From the NCBI RefSeq assembly GCF_000524195.1, contig NW_020170401.1, positions 282,605-346,604 of the forward strand: DNA of 64,000 nucleotides. The letters run 5' to 3'. Position numbers and translations under genes: made by a program. Numbering within the stretch: the stretch's first letter is position 1; every line of letters begins with the position of its first letter. The stretch comes from Echinococcus granulosus. Lineage: Eukaryota > Platyhelminthes > Cestoda > Cyclophyllidea > Taeniidae. Shown here piece by piece: positions 1-13,690 of the stretch. The notes beneath the pieces are model-generated. The model saw nothing but the letters and a program-made list of their open reading frames with translations. It ran no database searches and was not told where the DNA came from.

Positions 1-983
1 GATGACAGTTTGGGGCAAGATGTGCCAACGCGCGTGGATGATGTATGCTTGTCAATCCGTTTGGCACTACCTGATAACATCTAGGCGATGATGAATAAGT
101 TTTATGACCTTAGAGAACATGGTGAGGGATGGAGAGGAGGTATGGCAGGCATGTCACCTCGCTGGGGCCAGCCCATCCATCCCGAATTTATGATCTCGGT
201 GGCAGGAGAAGTGCAGCATTACCGACTTCTTTTTCCTCCACAGGTTAAATCCCATCCCAAACCCCAGTACTACATATTTTCCTTCCCCGTGAATGCCAAG
301 AAAATTCTGATCGCAATGTAATTAAATGATTCTTGAGTAAAGAAATAATGTTGAACACTTTGTCTTTGGTTTTTAGCATTTAGAAAAGCAACCAAGCGAT
401 CATGTAACGAATGAGAGGATGAGGTGCTTCTCCCAAGTTGCTCACTAGATCTACACAGACCACATGTTTCAGAGCTGTTTTGACTGACTAAATTCTCATG
501 TCGTTAGGTAGAACTAGAGAATCAAAAACTGACCATCGGTTGACTTGATTTAGGCAGGTGTCCTCAAGTAAGTCTGTGGTCTCAACCGTTGGATGCTGTC
601 ACTTCTCGTCTGTCCCTTCTCATGCATGGTTTAGCCTCTTATGAAATATCACAAAAGGCCTTCGAATGGAGGTACATCGATGGCGACAAGCATAACGAGG
701 CGTATAAGTCCATGCATGGTTATGTCAAGGACGTTGACGATGTAAGCAGATCTGGGGTCCGACATTGTGAGGACTAAAGTAAGGCGAGAGGGGATCGAAC
801 AGTACAGCATAAGTCAACTGTTGCATGGATTATAATAATATTCAATACCTGTCCAAGGTTATCTTAAAGGTTTTCAAGGAGATACAAGCTCTCTATTAAC
901 TGTTTCACCTCTAAAATTCGGGTGAACGTCTAGCTCTGGCCAGCCTTGCTTTTGTATCAGCGTTAATTCTAAACTGTCTGTTT
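1..983. other. Intergenic, nothing recognised
   Basis: Only frames under 80 codons, none with a recognisable motif or a convincing splice pair. Confidence 0.5.
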
Positions 984-1668
984 CGTATGCAACTACATTC
1001 AAATTTCCATTGCCAATTCCAAGGTGATAATCATCACTTGGACAAACATCATCAGGTGAATACGAAGGAATGCAGAGGAATGTAACGCTCGCTACACCCA
1101 AACGCATCTTTCTCTCGGGTTAATTGTGATGTGTGAAGTCCTCAAACGCAAGCTCCTATTCTTTCAGACGTAAGATTAACAGTAGGACCTTCATTTTACT
1201 AACCCACGGCTAGTTCTGACTGTTCTTTCTGTTGCTAGAGCATGAGGAGAAGAAGGCGCCGTTTATTAATACTTTGGAATGGCATCAAGACGTCAGCCCT
1301 AATTAGCTGGTCTTCTTCAAGAGGAAACCATCCTTTGTGAACATTTGCGTTTCCATTTACAGTCCTCCACGCTCATATGAAAACATGGCAAGTATAGTCT
1401 CCTGAAGGTGAGGTGTTGCATGCCTTGGATTTTTGTCGCGGTTGGTGGGTCACGTAAAACCAGTTCTCACCGCAAGTAAATCAAAAAGTCAAGCAGTCAG
1501 CCAGCTGGACAGCATTTCGAAGTACATGTTGTTGTTTTATAAAATGATTGAAAAAATGAGGCACATATTAGTGAATAGTCATTGAAGCATATTGGCGTCA
1601 CCCCATGCATACCATTTAAGTGGGACTCGTGTGCGTACCTTCCTCCACTTCCAATCTCAGAAAATGTC
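984..1668 (+). repeat. Dispersed repeat family B, copy 1
   Basis: This block aligns over its length with 7310-8025 in the same orientation. Shared landmarks in order include an ATGCC-AAGG-GTGATAA stretch, GTCCTCA with CAAGYTCCTATTCTT, GGTCTTC, TTGTGAAC-TTGC, ATAGTCTCCTGAA, ATGCCTTGGATTTTTGT and a CAGTCAGCCAGC run. Many substitutions and small indels separate the copies, so they are old. No coding frame is shared. The element class is unknown. Confidence 0.7.
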
Positions 1669-2679
1669 GAAATGAAGGATTCGTGTTATTTCCCCTCCCA
1701 TTATTTGCTACTAGGATTTCCTCCTAATTGTAGTAATCTGGATGAAATTCATTAAGAAGGAATAAGTGATTCCTCATTGTTATCTTTTCAAATGATGCCT
1801 CTAATTTTTGATGATTTACTAGGAAATCACATTCTTAAGTTGCATCTTTACGATTCGTTTAGCTACCGCACCCTCTTTAAATGATAAGCGAGGGTCTCAG
1901 GAGAAACTTCTGTTTTTGTGAGGTGGATAAGCTCTAACAACTGCCTTTAAGTTCAGCCGACGAACCATGCTCTGCTAGGTCAAAGTCAGCGGCAAGTATT
2001 AGAGGGTACTATGAGGAAAACCCCCCTATTTGGGCTCTATATTGCATGTATATAAACAGTTACATTCACTTCACCTTTTTTCTGATGTTTTCATATGAAT
2101 AATAATAGGTCATGAATTATTTGGATACTGAATAAGCCGTATTATATACAATTGTTTAATTGACCCACCATTTCGCCCTTTCTATTGGTCTTTATGAGCC
2201 ATTAGAGCGTAGTTTCATGCACAGGTCTTTTAACCAAGCTTTGAACAAAAGAATGTATCGTTGCTTGAAGGCAGTTTGAATTACACCTCCCAATAGGATA
2301 GAAATGCGTTCTATTTCCTATGGGACATATCTATCCACAATCCTCCAGTCGAAAATAACTGGGCGAATTGTGAAAGTACAATATCTTATAAAAGGTTTTT
2401 CGGTGACAACGAATTATTAGTTTGCATATTTTCAGTATACCTTAAATGCTTATTTAATAGTTTCCTAAAGTGAGTTTTGGCTATGTCAATCTTCCGACAA
2501 TGATCCAAAAATAATAAAGACAAGCGGTAGCATTGAAAATGCTCAGTTTGGTCTGATCGTTGGTTTTTTTGTTAATGAACTTTCTTATAGGCATGCTTGT
2601 GTTTTTTCCTAATAGACACTTCTCAGATCTGCAATTTGGCACGTGCAGATTGCTAGATAGGCCTTAATAAAGCAAAGTT

Positions 2680-2815
2680 TACTATCTGAGACCTATCCAA
2701 GACGAGCAAGGTCATACTACTAGAGCAGAGTGCCCATCGTTAATGTACGGTAGAGCTGGAGGGGCTACCGCCATGGCTTGAAGGCAGTGACAACCAGTGA
2801 TAGCACACTGGCCTG
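2680..2815 (-). repeat. Repeat family A, isolated head, reverse
   Basis: In reverse complement this reads CCATGGCGGTAGCCCC, then a CTGCTCTAGTAGTATGACC stretch, corresponding to the first ~140 bp (the head) of family A. No family A body is attached, so it resembles a solo terminal repeat. Confidence 0.55.
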
Positions 2816-3315
2816 GTCTCAACTGCCCGCATAACCCCTTTTCTGTTTTAAGCGTCATCCTTAGCGCCTAGCCTGGCCATTATAATGTAGTCGGTAATGC
2901 ATGGAACCTATCCACGAACCATAGTGTTCGTTATCGAATTCGCGTACAACTGAGACGATATCTGACTGCAATGTCACTGATTTCTTTTGGCACTTCCATG
3001 GGGTCTGCAGTTTCTTTCCGTTAGAAAACTATATTGGGAGAGGAGGGAATGTGCAAGCCATCAAGTAAGTCCATTGGTAGTAGTGATAAGTGGCCCTAAA
3101 GTAGAGCAGTTTAGTGGAGAACAGGAAAAAAAATAGTTTCGTGGGGTAAGGTCCTGCGGTAATTCCTCCTCGTTGCTTTGTTCCCACTTCAATACTGTCC
3201 GAGTATATGCCTACTCCTGTTCTATCAGCTAGTAGGTATCACGTATTCGCTTAATTGACGTCTTCAAACTGGTGCCGCATAGAGCTGCACACCAAAATAA
3301 GCCAGATGGTTTATG

Positions 3316-3415
3316 NNNNNNNNNNNNNNNNNNNNNNNNNNNNNNNNNNNNNNNNNNNNNNNNNNNNNNNNNNNNNNNNNNNNNNNNNNNNNNNNNNNNN
3401 NNNNNNNNNNNNNNN
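3316..3415. other. Assembly gap, 100 N
   Basis: Exactly 100 N, the usual placeholder for a gap of unknown size. Open frames running across it are artefacts. Confidence 0.99.
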
Positions 3416-3544
3416 TGAAGAATGCAGACGTCAATTTTCAACCCTTGGATGGAAGTCGTCGCATATTCTCCTATGCACAGGAAAGTTTTTCGTCCTTCAC
3501 GTTAAGGTTTAAATTTCACTAGTAAAAACAGCTTAGATGTCTTA

Positions 3545-3735
3545 TGGAATCAGGTTTGCTTTTCACTACTGCCTGTTTAGCACCTCCAGGCTTACTTGAA
3601 GACGAGGCAAGGTATAATAATAGGGCAGACTGCATCACCACTGATATACAGAAGGGCTGAAGGGCAGGTGGAATGGCCCGGAAGCCATGGCGCCCAGTGG
3701 AATACAAGCGTAGAGACTTAATTGCTCCCGTGGCC
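3545..3735 (-). repeat. Repeat family A, isolated head, reverse
   Basis: The reverse complement carries the full head: TCCACTGGGCGCCATGGC, GCCCTTCTGTATATCAG, CTGCCCTATTATTATACC and the following GGAGGTGCTA stretch. It is one of the better-preserved heads and lies just right of the gap, which may itself be caused by a repeat. Confidence 0.7.
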
Positions 3736-5179
3736 AATACACAGCGTTAAACTGCCAAATTACCACATTTCTTTCTAAATTTCGTTCATTCCACAATGGA
3801 ATACTGCCTTTTAGTCTCAAGCCCATGTACTGAGGAGGAGCTAGACGATCTTAAAAAAGGGTTAATGTCAAATCATCATAAAAAAATTTTTGCAATGGGT
3901 AAATGACTACTTTATTACAGAATCAATTAACACTAAGGCTACTTGCAGACTTGGGAAAAAGCCCATTGTCTAATTTTTTGTTCACACATATCAAGAAGGT
4001 ACTATTTTACACATTGTTAATTGGTTAAACAAAAAATCCTTTTAAACTTGTCGTCTTTCTCTACCAAATTCGAAACAAAAGTGGAGGTAGCTATTCTCAC
4101 TTTCAGGATTTACCAGGAGGAATTTTTTAACAGGGTAGTGAAGATTTAGTGGTAAAAGCTCCACACATTTTTACGCTGAATGACTGTTCGGAGATGAACC
4201 GTAGGTGATAACTGCCTACTGCATCAATTAGAGAAAGTTGAAGATGACCTCAAGTATGACCTCTCCAAGATGTGCATTTCTCAGTCATCTAACCATTCTG
4301 TGAAATCCCATTTCATGCCTATTTTACTGTCCCACTGCATCCCACAAAACTTTCTATCGTGGACATGTAAGTTACATAACACTAGGGGGAATATTGCAAT
4401 GCATTCTACTGAGGAATAAATAAGCTAAATGGGTTAGGAATAAAGACATCTCATATAAAATCTGCAGCAAAACACGATTTATACAGTTTGCAGTGTGGCA
4501 TACTACAATAGCTTGTGAGGACTTGGCAAATGTGTGTTTGTTGATTTGCATGTATTACATGGCAGAGAGAGATGTGCGTCAATGTTGAGATGCAGTGGTC
4601 TTTACCGCGGCCTCCATAATTTCTCACTAAATTTGACTCCATCACCACAGTTTTGAATGTCGGCTGAATCGGACGAACAAAAATTCGAGCCTGTCTGCTT
4701 TAAGAATCGAATTTGATTCGGTTTCAAGGTTGTAGAAGCCCCCTGTACGACATGCAGTGTTGGGTTTGGAGACGGTGCGCTAGCGGAATCGGGATTGACA
4801 GACAGCCAGTTAAAGTGACTCTCACCTCGTCCACCCTTTATGAAAACACGCTGTTGGTGGAATGATCTCTGTCTGGCTTGTAATGTAAAATAACTTGGTA
4901 TTGCAACCTACAGCTAAATAACACACCATCGGTCGTCCCGGAGTCATTCATTCACTACATTTTACTCAACTTTTCTAAGATATGGTATAATTTCATCTCT
5001 GGAAGGCTATAAATGCCCTGTACGTATGTATGGTGAAGTATGGACACAATTATTTGCCGGAAAATTCTTTCTGAAGGTCAAACAATTACAAATAGGTTTT
5101 GTTAACTCGATACCAATCGAAACCGTATAAGTGATTGTCATGCTTTCCTGCAATTACCACAGGATATGCAGCCCCTTAA

Positions 5180-5320
5180 GATTTTCCTGAAGGTGGAGGA
5201 ACACAATGATTGGGTGGAGTATGCACTGCCGACGTACAAGAGAGCTCGGTGGTCGAGGCTACTGGCATGGCCTGAAGTCCATGCCACCCTGTAGAAGTAC
5301 TAAGGAGGTACATTAGGTGC
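5180..5320 (-). repeat. Repeat family A, isolated head, reverse
   Basis: The reverse complement shows GTACTTCTACAGGGTGGCAT, GGCCATGCCAGTAGCCTC and TACGTCGGCAGTGCATA, as in the family A head. Body absent. Confidence 0.6.
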
Positions 5321-5644
5321 TCACAAAACCAAATCGAAGGGCTAAACAAATGATCCTAGTATTACAGGCAATCACATACAAAATAAAGTAGACGGTGAGG
5401 GGAATAAGAGTAATAGAGAAGAGAAAGTAACTGGGGACTAAATTCCCCTTTGTTTTATTGAGAAAAAGTGGAATTTGGGACTCTGTTTCGGGTTGAAGTG
5501 GAATTGTAGCCACTGGTAGCGATAATTTTTACAAATTAGTTGTTTTAAAAAGCCTTTTATAGGTATGAAGCATTTATTAGCGAAAAAAACAGAAGGAATG
5601 TTTTATTTCCTATGCAGTATTTCTTATCATTAGTTTTCCTCACC

Positions 5645-6075
5645 GTTTTGATTTTGCTGGCTCTAAAGACTCCACTTTTGTACTTCCATGGGACAGCATG
5701 GCCTCCGCGCCATGCCATTATCCTCCAGACCTTCTCTGCGTCCTAAGGAAGGACTTGGGATGCTTCATTAGCAAGAGCGGACGGCAAGCCCGATCCTAAA
5801 GAACATTTATTCCTATTTCTACTACTGAATGTTAAGTTTTGACAAAGGGTAAGATGGGAGGAACCTTGGACCTCGTCTAACGGAAGGGTTGATGAGGACG
5901 TTTCCCTTTAATAACTACTCCAGTTACGTGTTCTGCAGGAAGTCTCTTCGCAACCAAAGCAAAACTGGTCGTAAACCGTCCAGCAAGGTGTGTAACGGAG
6001 CTGTCTACATCATCTGTACTGTCCCATACTGTCCAGGTAGGTATGGCTGGACAGTACCAAGAATGTAGTTAAAGG
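5645..6075 (+). repeat. Repeat family A, head plus partial body
   Basis: Starts with the head (GTACTTCCATGGGACAGCAT, CCATGCCATTATCCTCC; the GCCCTTCTGT block is eroded) and continues into the body landmarks GCAAGCCCGATCCTAAAG, TAACGGAAGGGTTGA, ACTACTCCAGTTACGTGTTC and GTAACGGAGCTGTCTAC, ending near GGCTGGACAGTACC. The second half of the body is missing. Confidence 0.75.
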
Positions 6076-7309
6076 TTGGACTTTCCTTTAGCTTCTGTTT
6101 TTGGTTTGGAAGGATTACTGGATACTAGTGGTGATTCCTTGAACAAAAATGGTTTGAAGGAGCCTTTGTCCATTCATAAGCTTCTATTTAAAAACTCGGA
6201 GGCATTCCTTTTGTTACCTGTACCGCCTTAATTACCTACAAATTAGTTCCGCTTCTCTTATTCCGATAAGTAGTGCACGAATTCTAACCAAAATGCCTAT
6301 TTCGTGTTAATCATATTCAAAATTTATTGCAAAATTTAAGGCTTAAAAGTCATTAATTACTTTTGTCATTTATAATGCGTTTCATGTCATTTTGCTCGCC
6401 TTGGATCCCATTATTCCTGTGAATTCACAATCTGTGTTTGGAGCGCTGCCTTTTACTCGTCCATTTAACAACAAGTCGGCTAAATGACAAACAGCGGTAG
6501 TGGAACTGGCATCTTCAAAGTTATTGCAAATAAGAAGCTCCATCTTTACCCAAATGCGACTGGTAGGGTTAACATTTATGTCATTTGTGTATCCTAGGTA
6601 GCCGAAATGGAGCCTTATGACAATGCCCTAGAGACCGATCAAGGCATGAAAATAACGCATGACATAAACCAAAACAAGGAGGTTTTAAAGGAGACTGTTT
6701 TTCTTCCTTTGCTCTAAAATGTAATTCACATTTGATTTTGAAGCCGGTAAAACATTGCTTTTGTAATTGCGTCCACAAAGTTATCAATTAAAAAACATTG
6801 GAATGTACAATTTGTTAGCTTTTCTGGTACCTCGATTGCAAAGCATAATGAACGGTTTGTGGCAACATTTTGAAAAATATAGAAGCTTGTACAAAATTTT
6901 TGAAACCTCTGTCTTGTTACAGGTCTATAAAGCATTTGAAAAGTTTCCCAAGATGACTTTTTGATCATTGCTTTGATAAGTTTGATCACTTTGACAATTT
7001 CTTTTCTGTATAAAAATGGTCATTCCCGTTGGTGTGGGCGTTTAACCTCAATGTTTAGGTTCAGTTTTGTCAAACAAATTTACTGGGACAAATTAGTAAA
7101 AGTTGAAATAAAAACAATTATTTGTACAAATCAACTTACTTATAATATTACTTTTTGATCCTGAATTTATTTGTCACATCTAGTTATAACTAATGGTGTT
7201 TTTAGCTCTGCCCATCGAGCTTGCTTCACCTTCTAGTAACCGGAAGCGAAAAAAGTAATCTAACCCAAGTCACTGCAGTTTTCAATTCTGTGTCAGTCCC
7301 CTACAATTT

Positions 7310-8025
7310 TTTCTGGTCCAATGCTAATGCCAAGGAAAGGTGATAAGCATTGCTTAGGGAAGTGTCATCCATAAAATTCCTAGAATACGATGAAGTAATA
7401 CACCTGGCTACACACAATCACATCCCCTCCCAAAATACGACTCCTTACTATGGCCATTTATGAGGTGTTAAGTCCTCACTCACAAGTTCCTATTCTTGCA
7501 TAGGAAGGAATGGAAGGTGGACCGTAATCTTACTGACCACTTAGCCAATCCTGGCTGTCATCTCTGCAGGAGTAAATGTCGTTCCTTAGTGCCTCCGAAG
7601 TGTATCAAGATCACAGCTCTGATTGGTTGGTCTTCATAAGAGTAAACCATACCTTGTGAACCCTTGCATTTGCAGTTTGTCACCTCCATCACAAATACAC
7701 ACATAAACGACACATGCATAGTCTCCTGAAAATGAAGCGTCTTATGCCTTGGATTTTTGTTGTAGGTGATGGGTGGATCGTATGAGACGACCAAGTGCGC
7801 AATATCTTTTTCCACCTAATGCTGCAGTCGGTGAGTCAATCACTCAGTCAGCCAGCAAGCTAGTCAGCAGACAATCACAAATTCATGATGTGTTCTTATA
7901 AAAAACGTGGAAGGAATGAAAACGGATGGGTGGATAGTATTTGTGGCCTAATGGTGTCACGGGATGCATAATGCTTGGGTGGAACTAGCTTGCTTACCTT
8001 ACACCACTCCCCTACCCAGACCAAA
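7310..8025 (+). repeat. Dispersed repeat family B, copy 2
   Basis: Direct, diverged copy of the block at 984-1668, with the same landmarks in the same order and the same right end near a TACCTT-CACT-CC stretch. A short similarity to its left part (AATGCCAGGAAAGGATGA) recurs near 49160 and may be a third, fragmentary copy. The copies are about 6.3 kb apart and read in the same direction. I see no transposase, RT or terminal inverted repeats. Confidence 0.7.
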
Positions 8026-11000
8026 TCGTGTTATTATTCCTTCAGTTAAATACTACACAGTTTGATCCTTCTCCTTTGAAACTTTAAAACCATACTTGAT
8101 TAAAATGAATTTTTCTCTGCAGAGTCTATCTATGAGCAGTTCTTCGTCTGTGCAAATTTGCCAAAACCATCTCTGGCCCATACCTTCTATTGTCGCATAT
8201 TCACCGACAACACCCACGCCAAATTTGAAACAAGTAAAACTCGGTCCATGCAACATACAAGCTCAAAACCCATATATATTAGGTTCATTTTATGTTATGA
8301 AGATGGGTTTAAAATAATGGGAAATAAAAGAGAGCACAATAATGATCACCAAGCTTTATGAGTGACCCACGTCTACGCTTCATATTACTTTAAGGATAAC
8401 CAAAGCATTATTTCACAGCAAAGTACACCGAAAGTCGTGAAAATTTTTGGTTTTCCGTTACCTGCCAAGGGGGGAAGGGAACTAGAGTAATGATCAAAAT
8501 CCATCTTCAGGGCCATTTGGGAAGTTTAGCTTGACCTATGGTGCTCCCTTCCACAAACTATTGAATGCATCCTAAGGCTTGTGTATAGCCATATAGATTT
8601 TGAGGAAGTTTTCTTTCCCCTATTGCAAATGCGTTGCTGTTAAAAGTTGAAGAAATGTGTTGATTTGCAGCAAATTTCGTTGAGGATTTCCCAAAACCGG
8701 TTAATACATCCGAATTTCCCTCAAGCAGTCGCTTTGTCATTGAGAATCCGTTTCAGTCATGACCTACAATTCTCCATTTGTTCAGTAAAAAGAGGTGAAA
8801 AAGTAGGGAAGAAGATAGTCTAGGGGAAGTTTGCACCACCAATGCTTTGCCAAATCGTCAATCCTGAATAAATAAAACTTTTGTATTTTATTATTCTTTG
8901 TCGAAAATGCAACGAAAGTAAATTGCAGAAGCTTCAAAACTAGTCGACAAAGGTCATTCTTGACCTGTCGAGAGAGGTTTCATCACATCGAAATGCAACC
9001 GCCTTCTCTACACAAGATGGACACATGTCCTCCTTGTCGTTAAGCTCTCCGGAAAGCCAAATGTCTGTACAGCTAGTTAGTCTTTTTGTGTCACCTCTCT
9101 TAGCTATTGCGTCAATCATTCTTAGTTCCTTGGGCCGCTGAATTTGACGTCGCTTTGAAATAACTTACTACTCCAATTTACCAACCGTACCTTCAATGCT
9201 ACGAACTCAGTCTCTCATATTTTCTAAGTGCCGATTAGCAGTAAAGAGGGGAAGCATCTGTTGAGGAGGGGTGAATCTGAGAGGTCAACAAGAAATGACC
9301 CAGAGTAACAATATGAACGGGTTGGAAAACATTCCAACTTCGAGGTTTTCACTAGAGTCATTTGCACGGACAGAACTCTTTGTTGAGAATGAATGGAAAA
9401 ATATCTATACGAAAACCTGACACTTCGCTATGGTAGGGGAGTAGAGATGCCGACAAAAGTGGGAGGATGACCTGACGCTTGGATGGAGAATTGCTTTCTA
9501 TTACTATGGTAAATAACGCGCAATCATTGTCGATGGTCGTCAAGTCCTAATCGACACTTCGTGGACAGAACGTACGACCAAAAGTAAGATCCAGCAAAAT
9601 GTTTCCCAAGACCCAGGTAGCATTTGTAGCCCTTATTCTTCTAGAGAGATGAAGAAATGGTTAGTTGTGAGTGAAGCCTGGATCTAGGTGTTACAAAATA
9701 AAAGAACAAAATTTCGACAGTGCATGCAGCATTTGTCTTTCGACATGGTTCAAAAAGACCTCGCATTTTTTAACTAATGCCTGTTAAAGCAGCTTTGGCG
9801 TGTAAGGACTGGTCAGTGCAGCCGAAATGTCATAAGACAGCCTCTTTTACTTCGTCATCGATGGGGGTTGTGATAGTTTCGACTTTAAGAGCGAAGTGAT
9901 GTAGCAAGATTTGGTCCTACATAATGGTGCGCTGCAGAAGGCTTCTTTATATCACTACAGTAGTTTAAATTGCTAGCTCATTGGAGTAGAAGGCGTCAAC
10001 ACTCATTATCGCGACGAGTTATGTCAGATTTCTAAGTGCTAAATGGTCATAAAAACGGTCTCATTGGTGGTGAGTTAGAAACCACTACGACTGAAATTAT
10101 TACTAATAGACGCATTTAACTCACTCATATATCTCGTTGAAACTCAGCATCTTATTATTAGTGAGGTGCTCTTTCCGAGATTCCCTGCATGCGTGGACAT
10201 TTGTAGTTCTCAGTTTGACAAGAACCTTGTGCCATTATTTTATTCAACTGCAATAAGGTCAAAACTTGACATGGACACCACTCGTATTCAGTCGATGTAA
10301 ATTTTGTTTTTGCATGCTTGATGCGCTCTATACCAGTGAAAGTATCAACAAAGTTAGACTGAGGAAAGTAAGGAAAGTAGTGCTCCCAAAGCCGGATGTG
10401 GATTCGGTCTTTTAATTCCACTTATTTTACACGTCGCCCCAGCAACCATAGGCAAAACTGTCGCTATCGCTTTTTTGTGCGTGCCTGATTAAATTGCATC
10501 TCTGTGAGAGGATTTTCTGCTATCTCTAGTATGAGTTCTCTCTCTCTCTTTGCCATTTTAATGGCTTTATTACAATCAACATTCGTTCCTGGGATAGGAT
10601 GCGAACCATGGCAGGTTTGGCAACACCCTCTGGCCCTTTCATTGGTAAATAAACCCTCTTTTTGCACAATGCCATTTGATCAGGCTCTTTTCGCCATTAG
10701 CAGTACTTTGTACACTTTCTTCGAATAAATAATGCTTGACAATTCAAGATTCACGATTTTACTGAAGTAGCACTTGTTTTACTTGCACAGATGACAACGC
10801 CAACTGGGTGTCATGGCGTCCCTCCCATGCTTCTAGGCCTCCAAAATTTGAGACATCTCACGCTAATCTTTCGCTACAGCTTCTTTTGGGGTGATTTGAT
10901 GGTGCTGTATAAATAGAAGTGATTAAAAAGATTGATTTTGTCAGCCTGTTGTCAGACATGAATGCCACAGAGAGAACCATTCTGTCCATGGGTACACCGA

Positions 11001-13240
11001 TTTACGGTATGGATAGGAGATGGGACTTTAATCTTCCCCGAGTCTCAACTGGTCAAATTATTATGCCAAAAGCAAATGACACGCTCAGTACCCTGGTTGT
11101 AGAATATTATATAGTATTTGGCTAGGCTTCTCAAATAAAATCCATACATGGTACACTTTACCTAAAGGAGGTATTGGTATTTAAGGCTACTAACTACAGC
11201 TACAGCGCAAATATCATATTATCTTTGGTCCTGCCTTCATTGTGAGTGACTATGAGAATCGCTAGTGTAGATGCTCGAGTGAAGAAGTCGGCACTAATAC
11301 CACACCGATTAATTCAGTACTCGCGGTTTGGTCATCATCTTAATGTCGTCATCCAGCTCTTCTAAATGCAACTAATAAATCTCCGCTACCAGTGGTGTAC
11401 GTTATTGCGTCTCTGGAGATGACTGATATCTCTATTCAATGCAGGTACCAAAGTCATTAAATGCTTTAAGCACTAAGATGTACTTTTTAACAATTCAACA
11501 AGACCTCATTTATGGATGATACAGACCAATGAACAACTAGTACCCCTTTCGACCGTGTGCTTTTGTTATTTGTACCGCCAGTGAATACGATCATCAAATC
11601 TGTAGCGGAAAGTCACTCTTCTTATTTTTTTAGGTAATGAAAGTGCCATACTGCAAAATCTGGTAAAAATGTCTAAAAATAACTTCTGTGTTGTGATTTA
11701 GGGTGTAGTATGACTCGCCGACTTCATTATTTGTAACTTGTAAGGATTAAAAGGCATAGGTAGGAGTCGATCTACCAGTGCTTCCTCTTTTACCCCGTGT
11801 AACTTTTTCCCCACCTTGAATCCACTAACATCGAATATCGGTTGAACCTAGGGCATGTGTTTTACAAATCCAAACCCGGTTCAAAGTTGGCAAAAGCTTG
11901 GTGTCAAATTTTTGCCTAACATTTGAAGGTGGAATATAACAAACGGTTTAAACAAAGTGATTCCATTAGTAAATTACTTAAAAGTGTTGTATCACGTAAG
12001 AGAATCTCATCTGTTATGATGTAAAAATTGCTTGCCATTTACACGTGGACTCAAGATAAACGTGTGAAGATCAACTTTTAATCTCGGAAGCTAAGCACAA
12101 TAGAGTTAAAACAACCTCTGCAAACTTTCATTAAATAAGCTTTCCTTTTTACGTATGTTATAAATCTTGGGTTGTTTTGCAAGCTATCCAGTTGACTGAC
12201 TAACTGTATGTACTGCGATGTTTGGTGGATGACTATACCATGGCATACCATTGGTGGTTCTCAAATGATCCGCCCCTTATCCACTCCACACGTCTGAGCC
12301 TTTAAAGATTATATTGGCTTATGTGAGACAGATTTCAGGTGGAATGGACCACGAGGGAACTCTCATTTGCCGGGGACCAAGCAATTGCACCTAAGAAGGA
12401 TCTATTCAATAAGATAGTAGCGTGTCCATGAACAACTCCTTCTTCTTCATCAACGGCCAGGACAGATTAATCAGACGCCCAGAGAAAAGGTTAATTTGCA
12501 CACGACAATGCAACCCACGACCTCGTACTAAACCAATAACCCACGAGAAATTTCCCGCCTTTGGACGGAGCGAGAAAGGAGGGTGATATGGCCTAATCTT
12601 ATCTCTGCGTCATAGTGATCAAACTCAAAGTAGAATAGACATTTGAAAAGTAAAAATGGAAAGTGTTAAAAGATGCATTTTCGCTTTTGTAGGTGAAATG
12701 CTGTATTAAGGTGGAATTTGGGTTAGGAAAGATTACTGTTTGCAATTTTGACAAATTCCACGCAAAAATCCTGAATAATTTTTGTTATAAACCGTCAAAA
12801 ATTTGTTTGACTACTTGGCAACTAATAGGTTATTTTTGCGGTCACTTAAGACTTGGCCATTGTACTTTCACTCGGCGGCACTGCCTCTGAAAGATGCTAG
12901 TAGTCCACCCTATCTTCGTATTATTTCTTCTTTTGTCTTCGGCGAAGCATTGATGCTCCACTTTGGTGGTAGCGTTAGGGTGCGTTCAGTTAATGGACAG
13001 AGTGGAGCAAAATGAGTGGTGGAGTGAAATGGAATGAATTCAAATGGAACGGAGTGCAGATGGTCAACGGTAGACGCAGTAGTAATAGAAGCAGCAGTCT
13101 ACTCACCTTGGCATTAAGACTCATCACTATGACTGTGAACACTGAAACTCCTCCGCTTCTCTCGCCTTCCCACCTATCTCCTCCCCTCTCGTTCTCATGG
13201 AGTCAATGTAGTTGGTCACAGCCTTAGAGCACGGCCAAAT
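8026..13240. other. Intergenic or intronic, no gene seen
   Basis: The longest frames are below 90 codons and show no domain. Near 12990-13075 a degenerate GGAGTG/AAATGG/GGAATG run is the only internal periodicity noticed. Confidence 0.45.
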
Positions 13241-13244
13241 CACC

Positions 13245-13690
13245 ACCACACTCAACTCTCCTTAATACAGTTACCAAACAGGACGAAAGGCTGGATCCGG
13301 TAGAAATGGGATGAAAGACCAGTGACGGTGCAGTCAGACATCGTCTCATTAGCAATCCAATTCGATGACTGGTGCTGCTGGCTCCTGGGTGTTTTCCTTT
13401 CCAGCACCGAGTACTTTGTAAAGGCAGACGCTAAGTTGACAAAGAGGAGTGCCGATGATGACGCTCAGAAGAAGGGGGGCAGTGAAGTACTTTGACAGTT
13501 AATCTTTTTGATCTAGTACCGGCCTAATTAAGGCTCCGCCACCGTACCTTCGTGAGACATCCTGACCTCTGGGCCACATCTGTAGCCCCCTAGTCCTTCT
13601 GTACTTCCGTAATACCTATCCTGTTTTAGTATTACTTCTTCTTACTTCATTAGGAAAGTCTCAATTCACTGCGGTAAAAATGGTCCCTGA
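13245..13690 (+). repeat. Repeat family A, body end followed by head
   Basis: The left part holds the end of the body (AATACAGTTACCAAACAGGA, GGATCCGGTAGAA, AATTCGATGACTGGTGCTGC) and passes directly into a head from about 13527 (TTAAGGCTCCGCC, TAGCCCCCTAGTCCTTCTGT). It is one of four places where a body end is joined to a downstream head. Confidence 0.75.
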
